Positions 26,101-35,530 of a DNA stretch of 64,000 bases are shown here, piece by piece (positions within the stretch are counted from its first letter, which is position 1; every line of letters starts with the position of its first letter). Under the pieces are notes generated by a model. That model was not told the origin of the DNA and made no database searches. It saw nothing but the letters and a program-made list of their open reading frames with translations. The position numbers and the translations under genes were made by a program. Origin of the DNA: Chaenocephalus aceratus (taxonomy: Eukaryota; Chordata; Actinopteri; Perciformes; Channichthyidae); assembly GCA_023974075.1 (NCBI GenBank), contig CM043789.1, positions 33,497,659 to 33,561,658 on the forward strand. The letters run 5' to 3'.

Positions 26101-29100
26101 GCAGCTCCGGGTCCACAAACAGAGACAGAAGGACCTGTCGGGGCTATCCAAGGGTCTGGAGGGACGGATAGATGTAGCTCAGCACCTGCACTGTTGGAGG
26201 AACTTACTAACAGCTCACAGTTTGGAGCTAGCTGAGCTCATCAACAACCTGGATGAAGAGGCTGCTGCAGACATCCGCAAGGTGCCAATCGAACATTTCA
26301 CATTCACAACCTTATCACTGAAAGATACAAAAGAAAGACATATGAAACACGCCACTTAGTTTGATTTACTCTCTGTCTTGATCCTCGACCTGTTCTCTAG
26401 GTGACCATGCGTGTGATCCAGGGTGCCATAACAGAACTCAAAGCCATCCAGCCCTCGGCAGCCCAGGCCCTGCTGACGCTCCTGCCTCCAGGGGCCCAGC
26501 GCTCCCTGCTGCAGCTGGACCCGGAGCCGGGGGGGCCAGGGGCCGCTCAGGGGCCAGGGGCGAGCGCTCTCCCCCAGGGCCAGGAGAGGCTGCACCAGGA
26601 AGGAAAGGCAGCGCTGCGCACCCTCAGCTGCAGCAGGGAGGCTCTGAGGGGAGCCATGGAGAGAGAGCTGCAGGAGCAGAGAGAGTTCCGGGCGCGCTGC
26701 AGAGCTTTCTTCAGGTCAGTGATGGCATCACAGTGCTCAATACAGTCGTTATTTGGGTGTTTTCCTATTGGCTGTGGAATTCCGGGAGTAGTTTATATAG
26801 AATGGAGACATAAATTAGCACTTTCTGGATAATATGACAGTCTTTAGACAATTTAAGGAATCAGATTATGGTTGTCTCTACAGCGACAGGTTTAATATAC
26901 AAGACTGGATTCCAATTCAAAGGCTTTATTCCTATTTCCACAGTAGCTACAGCATGGTTTTGGAAATGCAAATCTTAAGTCCCAGGCTATAGCATCTTTA
27001 ACAAACAATAGTTAAACCGTATTGGAATGATGTTAACCTCCTCTCAACACAACCACGTTGCCTCATGATCCTTCTTCTTATTTCCTTCTCTCCCAGTTGT
27101 TTGTGTTCGTCCCAGCTGACTCTGTCTGAAGATGACCGGCTGCGGATGAAACTAGAGTTTCAGAAGTGTCTGTCCGTGATGGACTGCTGCCTGGTGCTGC
27201 CCCACGCCGTCTCCAGAACCAAACTTCACAACGCTCTAGCAGCTTGGAGAAAGGACAGCGAGCAACAAATGGTGAACACATACAATCACACAAATCTGAA
27301 TGAAGCTGTTGTGTTCCCAAAACCTGTGTGTGCTTTAGAACTTTTCTGACTTTGGCTAGTGCTATTGGTAATTGCCACTAAAATGTAACATTTGGTACAC
27401 TTCTTTTGGTGTATAGTATTTCCATCAACAAAAGCTCATTGTATCCAATATATTGATTGACATATCTGGTGGAACACTGCTAATGCTATTGAAGTGAAAC
27501 ATCTTAAGTATGAGTCTTGGTCCAAATTGTAACGTAAATTCCCCTTTATAGTTTGGCGCTGACATCTTAAAATGATAAACATATTAGTATAAAGCCATTG
27601 TTAGACAAAAGGAACAAAAGAGACATTGATCTAAACCACAAATCCCTTTAACAGTGTATTTATATTTTATTTTTACACACAAATTGTGACAAGAACAAGC
27701 AAAAAATCCCCATTTTCACGATACACATATTATATGTTTGCACTATAATTAAGCATTATAGCTCAATTATAAAGATTAAAATGTGATTCTCTTATAATGT
27801 GTCCTTCTCCTGGGAAAGCATCTTGATGCCCACCTCTTTTACTCTGTGCTAACTTGTGGCCTTTGTTTTACATTTCATCATGAAACGATTCTAAAGCCCA
27901 GATGTAGTCAACTACAGCAGCTGCAGGATATAACGGTGCATTTAATGTTTTCAAATAAGTATGAAATGGAGAATGGCGACCGCCAGTGAAAACCACGCTG
28001 CCATCAGCCTCAATTGTGGCCGCTGGATGGGTGCATTGTAATTTCTAAATAATACGGGCTCCGCAGAGTGGTTTTGATTTCTAATTGCTTCATATCGGCA
28101 TGTTTGGAGTCATTTTCGGTTCCAAAACAGCTTATGGATATTGTGGTTTCTGCAGACAAATATGCAAACCAAGGGGAAAACCAACGATGCCAGACCAAAA
28201 GCAGACACCTCTGACCTGGCTGCTTTTCCAGAGAAGGCTGGAGGACAGGATCCAACTCTGTGAGAAGGAGAAGGAGACGGAGAGAGGCCTCATGGATGGG
28301 GTAAGGCTTGTGAAAATACCTTTTACTATAAGTTATTGTTAAGTCTAGTAAGTTACTGAAAGAAGAGAATGGTGGGTGTAATACAGCTGGGGGGGTGGTA
28401 GTTTATTGGTGCCAATATTGGGCAAGAAAATGTATAATAACATTTCAGCATATAAAAGTTAAAGAGGTACCCCCAGGGTGGGTAGTTCCTGTAAAAAGGA
28501 AAAAATTATGCCAAAAGAAATACAACATTCATCATGCAGGTCTCCTCTCAACTTTCTGTCTTTCTTAAGCTCCTCCTACCTGACTGGCATCGGCAGTTTC
28601 GCTTTCTTTATACAGTAACCTGTACTAGTCATTCATTTTAAACATCGTCCTTATCAAGACTGATCACGATGCTTTGATATTGAGGCGATTTGATGAGAAT
28701 AATAACATATTGTGATAAGAGGCTCTCGCTAGCTACAATATTGGTCGCAATCTTTGATCACGGTTAGCAGGACGCTAAATTATTAGAAACATTTTCTTGT
28801 CAGATTTATTCTTTTGGTCAAGCATAAAGCCATCTTTCTTTTTGGGTTGCTTTGTAGTGACGGCTGTAGAAATAGAAACTTTTGATTTAGTATATTCAGC
28901 AGTTTAATCAGGCTTTTACCGTTGAAGGGACTTGCAAACACACCTCCATTTGTAGAACAGATGATACAAATCTGATTAGTCTCCAAGAAGAGATTCATCA
29001 GTCACATTTTCTAGTATTTGTGAATAATGTCACCTAAAATAACGACTTAGCTTTAAAACAATAATACACCCTAAGATAATTGGTAGCCGCAAATCTGTTC

Positions 29101-32100
29101 AAGTTAATCTGTGTTGATCCTATATGCCTATCCTGCACCACAAGGTGGGTGGTAAGTTTATAACAGATGACTGAAATACATTCATTCTAATTTTGCCAGG
29201 TGACGGTGGAGATGCGTAAAGAGAGAGAGGATGACCTGCGCTCTCAGGGCGACAGCTTGGCGATGCAGATGGCTACCATCCACTACCAGAAGGCTGAGCG
29301 GAGGACCAAGGTCCTGGAAACCTCCAGAGCAATGCCTCACTCTGCACAGCCTGCTGATACAGCAGCTCAGAGACAGGAAGAGCCTGGAGAGACAAGACAT
29401 GGCCCAGAGTATAAACAACCACTGCATGGCAAGTCAACCTCTGTGGTGTCGCATTGCATCTTGGAGATGTAAAAGGGTTTCAAATGGATGTGTAATGTTG
29501 AGACTGTAACGTTCTCATTATAGACCTTAATTAGTGTAATTTGACCCTTGCCACAGGGCCTGGAGGAAGCAGAACAGCAGCTTCAAAAGGAAGTAACGGT
29601 GCTGGACGGCCTGCAAATGTCTCCCTCCAGAGTCCCAACGCAGAGAGAAGACCCTGATGAGGGAGAGGGGGAAAGTGAGGAGGAGAGAATGTTTCAAGTG
29701 CAGCGGGATTGCAGGATGACGTTCATCCTCCAGGGGGCGCTGTACAAAAGCGATCAGGTCCTCGCGCTGTTGGCTGAGAGGTGAGCTGTCATGTCAGTTA
29801 TCTCAAGAGAAATAAGGAATGTCGTGGGTTGACACAGGCGGTTAATTCTCAGTGTTGAAACTCTGGTGATTTCAGATTGCAGGAAATGGACTGGCAACAA
29901 CCAAGCCATGGAAGATTTAAAAGAGCAAATGGAGCTCAGGAGACTTTATGCAAACTGTGATCAGGTCTGAATTGATTTGTTACATTTATTTTGTTGCCAA
30001 TGTTATATGCAACAAACAAATCAACAGCATGGAAAAACCCAGGGATACACTAACTTCTGTGTGCAGGTCAAAGGAAGGAGAGGGGGAAGTGTATTTAATG
30101 TGGCTCTGTGCCGTGCTCCTCTTCCTCTCAGGATCTAGAGTTTGCGTCGGGGCTGGTTCGGCAGAGTCAGGTGTCTGCGGAGGGTTCTCCTGGAGGCCCT
30201 GCGCCTCCTCCTGCCCACCCTGCCTGAGAGCGAACTCCTCTCCATCACCGACGCCCTCTGCCCCAAACAGCACCCGGGCTCATCTTCTGCAGAGCAGGAA
30301 CACTCGGGGGGTAAGGAACAGGTCAAGGATCTGTGTGCTGGCAAACAGTCTGCTCATTTATATTGTGCAGGGTCAACAGGGATGAGACGTGAAGGATAGT
30401 TATCTTACGCCTCAGGGGAGAGGTTGTGTTGATCGTGTGCATGAAATGTGTGTCTGTCCACCGCAAATCTTGGATATTACTGGGGCCTAAAATATTTGAT
30501 GGGCTTATTTATAACTGTGATCCACAATTTTTTTTAAACAATATTTTATTAGCTGTTTTATATTGTCATTGTCTGACTTCTCACTACTTTTAACCAGCCA
30601 AAGTGATCAACAAACTACTTCCGAAGCAAAAGGCATTTCCTGCAATGGGCCAGGCTAAAAACAAGCCCAATCTAGTCTTTTGACGGGGTGCATTTTGGCC
30701 TTTGATTGCTCAAAATCTGACATCCATACAAGTGTGGTCTCATTTTGAACCGAAGCATCGGCCCATTAATTTCTTTCCCAGTATGTTATGATCCACTAAA
30801 GTAGGCAGGATATGAGAAGAATAAATCCCTTTTTTGGTTATCTTGGGGGCCATCATGACTGGGTGGGACGATTGAGTGAGATGCAACTCTGTTTGGGAGG
30901 AGTGAGGGAGATCTAAGAGTTTAGTCACAAACTAATGTGTGTAAAGCTTGCACTACTCCGTGATGTGTTTTCTCCCCCCTCCTTTTTACAGGGAAAAGAA
31001 TAGAATACATTGAATCAAATAGTTCCAACAATAGTGAATATCCCTTTTCCATAAGTACACAATCATAGTCTCAGAGATTCCAATTCTGTGGTTTAGAAAA
31101 AGTTTGAGTGAAGTCAGTTATGAAATAAAAGCAGCGTTTAAACAGGCTGGCCGAAACCAGTCCATCTCTAAGCTTTGTTTCAAATGTGAAAACTATGTGC
31201 AAACTGATCAGCAAGGGTCACTTTCTCTGATCCAACATCGTTGAGATAAATGATTAAACTCGTCATTCAATATAACTGTCTTCCTGATTCACTGGGTCAC
31301 TCATGTCGGCCTCCGCTGCGTTTGGATTACTTTCCTGATGAATAATGCATGCCCGGCGCCGTGGGAGGGCCAGGCCCTCCCATTTGACATTCCTGCCCTC
31401 CCCCAATAAACACTTTTTTTTATTATTTATAACATTTAAAAAAGATATATATTATTTTTTTTTTAATTATAAATAAACTGTGAACTTTTATGCTACGATG
31501 TATGTGATGTCAGATAGTAACAAAACTAAAATCGCAGGCTACGGCAAATAAATGCGTGTGTCTGTTGTGATTTGTGGTTCGTCCACATTTAGACCAATCA
31601 CAGCGTCACACTCTGCCGCCTATTCTGGATTGGTTATTGTGCATTCTGTAGACTCCCATTTCTGTTTGAATTACAAAATGGACATCAGAAATTGGCTTAA
31701 AAGGTCTAAGGATTTATTAAAACGAAATAGCGATGAAGAACTGCAGCCGATGGTGCTGCTGGCGACCCGGCACGTGCTGTTGCAGCAGCACGCCTTAATG
31801 TCACAAGCTTGACCTCGGCAAACCGGGGCTGAGTTAGCGAGCCCAAGCCTTGACTCATCAAGGCGGCCGCCACCAACGCTGTCCTCCGAGGCACAGCTCC
31901 TTGTGCCACTGCCCCTACCATCACCACCTGCGTTGCCACACCCTGTACCACACCCGCCAGCATCCTCCTCCTGCTCCGTGCGGTGCCTCCACTACAGACG
32001 CTACCTCGCAGCACATCAACAGGTACTATTGGGCCAGCAACCGCTCAAAGACCAACAGCCCCAGATGATCTTGGGGTTAATAAACCCAACCAGGTGAAAC

Positions 32101-34575
32101 TGGATCGTTTTCCAGGGAGATTGTTTTCAGGAAAGAAGCGCACTTTTGCCGCTGCATGGTTCAACAGACCGGCTTGAAGATTCGTTAAAAGCAGACGCAG
32201 CCTTTTGTTTCCCCTGTAGACAGTAGTAAACACGTCTTCATCTGATACGGCTTTTACTGTCAAAGGTTTTTGCGACTGGGAACACGCATTACAGACTGAT
32301 AAAGGACTGCTAAGGCATGCCGCATCAAAAGAACACATTTCATGTGAGAGTTTGTGGAGAGAGAGACAGATACGCGACGAAACAAATAAGGAAATTAGTA
32401 CTTTGGTGCAGATCAGCTGGCACGGAACGTGTCCTCTCAGAGGTGACCACGATTCACTCCACAGCATGTCTGAGTCAGGCAGTGGGCTCTTCCTATCGCT
32501 GTTTGAGTATACGCTGCTGCACAAAGATGCAGAGTTGGCCAAAATAATGTTCTAAGTTAGCTCGGCTGAGCGAAAGGATGCAGCTGCAGTGCATAGGAAA
32601 ATAAACCATGCCCAAGGTGGGCTAAACAGTTAATCGTCTCCGTCTATTACTCTCCGAGTGCAACGATGAGGAAGCTGCCATCCTTAACCAGTGTGCCTTG
32701 CTCGTGATTTACCAGTGTTTGTGCTGCCACACACAATGTTTCAAAAGTGGTTTCTATGTGGCCCTTTCTTTGTGTATGTATTTGCGATAAGTGTGCGTCT
32801 TTACGCAATGCTGTTGGCCTCGCTGTTTGATATATATTGTGCCGCAGGCACGCAGCACGTGACGGTTTTGTGTGCCCTCCCATGAAAATCATAGGCCCTC
32901 CCTTTTAGATTTGTTCTGGCGCCGGGTCTGAATAATGTCTCATGCATGAGGATCGGAGTGGTCTGGCCAAAGGACAAGAGGATGAACAATAGGTCTTTTG
33001 TATCTGCTTTTTGTTGGCAGGATAGAGTTTAATGGTTCTTTACAACTGTTTTAAATCATGCTAATGGCAAACAGGGAAACAGTTATGTGTCTGTTTCTGC
33101 AGAAACAAGTCCTTCTCCCTTTTTTATTTCCTTTGACTCAACATCTATCCCCAATAAGCTCCCTCATTCAAATGGCTGACATATCTGTCTTGCTATGGCT
33201 GTACTTGTTCAACTTTACCAAGCACATTTTTTACATAAAAGTAATAACTCATCACAATAATTTAAAATGTGTCAGTGCTTTCAGATGTTTGTCTGCAGCA
33301 TCGGTTTAATATCTAGTCAAACGCCATAATCATTGGATTGTCCTCTATTAGCTCGATTGATGACTAAAAATGTACTTATCAATGTTGTTTAATGAGCATT
33401 GTAAATCCGGTGATAGATGCTGTACTTTTACAGCAAGTCCTAGAATTTCACAGAAATGCTAATGCATTGTGATTTGCTGTTACCTCTTTTTGGATTCAAT
33501 CTGCAATATTAAATCCTCTAATGAAGAATGGCCTTGTGTGACACTTTACAGTTTGAATGATCCTTGCTTATTAAATATTTGACAGGCTTCACATGATGTA
33601 CCCCGGCTATGAACGAGATAAAATATGTATCTTTTAATTTAATGGAAAAGATCACAGAGCTCTGCCTCCAAGCCAATAAGAAGTTATTACACCGTATCAG
33701 AATTCTTATCAAAGCCGAACATTGTTCTGCAGAGATCGTATCGCAGTTACGGGGTTTTATAATATATTGATGACTTCTTGACCAGGTGTGCCGGGGGGGT
33801 GAACAGAGTTCTTCCTGTCAAACTGAGGGAAGAAGTGGTGCATACAAATATGCCAACTATGCCAAGCTGCACCGTGGAAAGAGAGAGGTGAGTTCAACTC
33901 ATGTTTTGCTACCAGCTGTTATATAAAGACTTTAATTAACAACATCATTAGGACTCATTTTTTAGTTCAGTAATCAGCCACATCATAAAATATCCTTTAT
34001 TGATGTATCATGTGTCTTCGCTCAGTTTACATGGCTGTGCTGCAGTGACCACATGCATGAGGTAAGCACTTCAACACTCCCCACTCACAACAGCTCCTTT
34101 GTCCTCCACATGTTCACAGACTCCTGAAAAGAGGCAAAGTTTGATGGAAAAAACTGCTCCCCAGATCTCCTCTCCTGGCTCAAGAGATGTTGCACCACTG
34201 CTGGTTGGAGAGGAAGGAAAGGAGGACACTCGTACTAAAGCACAACGTCCAATTGATAAATCAACCGTGACTGAAAACACAGTTAGTAAGCCGCTAAATG
34301 ACACTGCAAAAGAAACATTACAAAGCACAGCAGAGGAATACATGATGCCAGCGTCTGCCAGCTCAGTGCTGGCCGTCGCTACAGGAGAGAGGCTGTTTGT
34401 GTTCAGGGACCCGCCTGAACCATGTGACATTGTAGGGGCTCCTAAAAGAAAAAAGAAAAGGAACTTTCCTCAATCTGAAGAAAGGCTCGGTGGCTCCGAC
34501 ACACCTACCTTGAGTCTGAAAACATTGTCGTCCACAAGATTTTCTATGATGATTGTACTATATCGTGGTATATAA
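20179..34575 (+). CDS. evc2: EVC ciliary complex subunit 2 (limbin)
   Basis: EVC2 is the partner of EVC at the ciliary base. Its C-terminal W region tethers the complex through EFCAB7-IQCE. Coding exons: 20179-20412, 21044-21119, 21549-21730, 22104-22160, 22303-22480, 22603-22703, 22850-22915, 23040-23174, 23466-23605, 23822-24146, 24909-25148, 25365-25540, 25857-26016, 26105-26281, 26401-26714, 27097-27271, 28156-28300, 29200-29428, 29557-29780, 29876-29964, 30132-30310, 33786-33887, 34026-34061, 34120-34575. The protein has a hydrophobic N-terminal signal-like segment, a luminal domain, a transmembrane helix near residues 305-331, long coiled coils, and the tail GERLFVFRDPPEP with a basic KRKKKR cluster. 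Exons 1-16 are clean. Exons 17-22 need five single-base removals (about 28225, 29331, 29893, 30174, and a G run at 30306-30310 or 33793-33799), giving about 1396 residues (human 1308). The start codon has a weak context and is the least certain point. Confidence 0.96.
20510..20860. repeat. Dispersed teleost repeat of the AAGTAC family (copy 2), evc2 intron 1
   Basis: This is the fullest of three copies. Internal text CAAGTAAAAGTACAAAAGTA and the end GTTACTTTACACCACTG (near 20844-20860) match the CAGTGGTG...AAGTAACT termini of a common percomorph hAT-like family. It is non-coding, and the left end is approximate. Confidence 0.6.
21305..21375 (+). repeat. LINE-like tail in evc2 intron 2
   Basis: GTGTCTCATTGAGATTTTAC then CTGTATAAATAAAGGCTAAA is the 3' tail of a common fish non-LTR element. 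It contains an AATAAA that is not a gene terminator here, because evc2 coding exons continue downstream. Confidence 0.5.
24271..24870. repeat. Imperfect direct repeats flanking a hAT remnant, evc2 intron 10
   Basis: Two copies of a roughly 120 bp unit lie at 24271-24395 and 24751-24870. Both include a GGCTGCCG/GGCACCCCC core, TTTGGCC, CACCA and ACAAAAGC blocks. The 355 bp between them resembles a fish hAT element. It has a start-like MGKCKFASKWLEDKEEGQ peptide (from about 24539), the phrase GGTCTTAAAAGGTATTACAT, and the right end ATACCCTG near 24740-24748. The insert is truncated and non-coding. Confidence 0.55.
29429..29434 (+). promoter_or_regulatory. Probable GC-AG splice donor of evc2 intron 18
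   Basis: Exon 18 is read to ...CACTGCATG and is followed by GCAAGT. The next exon begins at 29557 after CCACAG. With the exon-18 insertion corrected, both sides are in phase 0. No GT donor that keeps the frame was seen nearby. GC donors with the rest of the consensus intact are a known minor class. Confidence 0.55.
31348..32930 (+). mobile_element. Non-autonomous hAT-like transposon with TTF/ZMYM-type remnant, evc2 intron 21
   Basis: The 1583 bp element starts CATGCCCGGCGCC and ends GGCGCCGGGTCTG (inverse complement CAGACCCGGCGCC), with 11 of 13 terminal bases matching. AATAATG flanks both ends directly (31341-31347 and 32931-32937), seven of the eight bases expected for hAT. GGGAGGGC motifs repeat near both ends. 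Coding relics on the plus strand include MDIRNWLKRSKDLLKR (from 31678) and a TTF-type zinc finger region (KRTFAAAWFNRP, then ADAAFCFPCR after a frame change, then a HALQTDKGLLRHAASKEH stretch near 32300). Stops and frame changes break it. The catalytic core and hAT dimerisation domain are missing. Confidence 0.85.
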
Positions 34576-35530
34576 TACTGACATCTCAAATAAATCAATA
34601 GTTGTGCTGTTAGCTAAACTTTCTCTGTGCCTTTCTAGAAATGTTCGTTGCATGGTGGTTGCGGTTCAAACAGTTTATTATTACCTCAGCCAAAGAAGTT
34701 GTGTTTTTAGTTTTTTACTGGCAGCAGGATGATGATAAATCTACTGCCCAAATGTTAACGAAACTTGATGGCCGCTTGTAGCATATGGCTGAGGAAAAAC
34801 CTATAACATTTGGAAGGGATTTGCCTATAGGTGTATTTCTGCTTTGCCAAAGTACCCTTCTGGAATTTACATTATGTTTGTATACAGATTACAATTGTAT
34901 CTTGAATGGACATCTTTAAGTTGTCCACAAAAGTTTGGACTCTTTTTACTGAAAAAGTTACAGTATACAAATGTGTTTTCATAGTATTAATGTGTACTGT
35001 ATTCACATTAAAAGTGTTTTTATTGCTGTTCAAAACTCCAGATAGCAGACACTTTTCTGGTTGGAAGTGAGAATTGTTTGATTCAAGATGTACAGAATAA
35101 TTAAATGTATCCAAATTCCAAGTTATTTCATGTGCAACAGCTCAATGCATTTTTTTTTAAATAAACACGTGTATCTTCCTCTAATGACCTTTACAACCCA
35201 AATTAAGGCTGGAGATTCATCCTTTATTTTGACATGTCGAAGTTGTTGACCCTAAGTGATTATTAAAAGCTGTCATTAATATCGTGATTCTAGGGAATTT
35301 GTGGCTGTTTATCAGCAGGAGAGACGCAATCATCCGTGGTATTTGGAGCGTGCATGAACACAGCAGACCCCCTAATGTTTTCCTCCCTGCGCGTCATCGT
35401 CCATCGCTTTTTTTTCCCTCCAGCACTCCATCCTTAAAACTGCTGCAGGTCCTCCTCTTGACTATTTGAAAGCCGGTTCCCTGTGACACATTTTACAGCA
35501 GCAGCAGCAGCAGCAGTGTTATCATCCGAC
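34576..35530 (+). other. evc2-cytl1 intergenic interval, lacking stk32b
   Basis: This 955 bp interval contains the evc2 3' UTR and the cytl1 promoter and 5' UTR. I see no kinase exon or other gene in it. A (CAG)7 tract lies at 35496-35516, just before the cytl1 ATG. No TATA box is evident. Confidence 0.6.
34589..34594 (+). terminator. evc2 polyadenylation signal
   Basis: AATAAA lies 14 nt after the evc2 stop codon. A second AATAAA near 35159 is an alternative for a longer 3' UTR. Confidence 0.55.

Noticed and set aside
32045..32542. 165-codon minus-strand frame within the evc2-intron hAT
   Set aside because: Antisense shadow of the plus-strand TTF zinc finger remnant.
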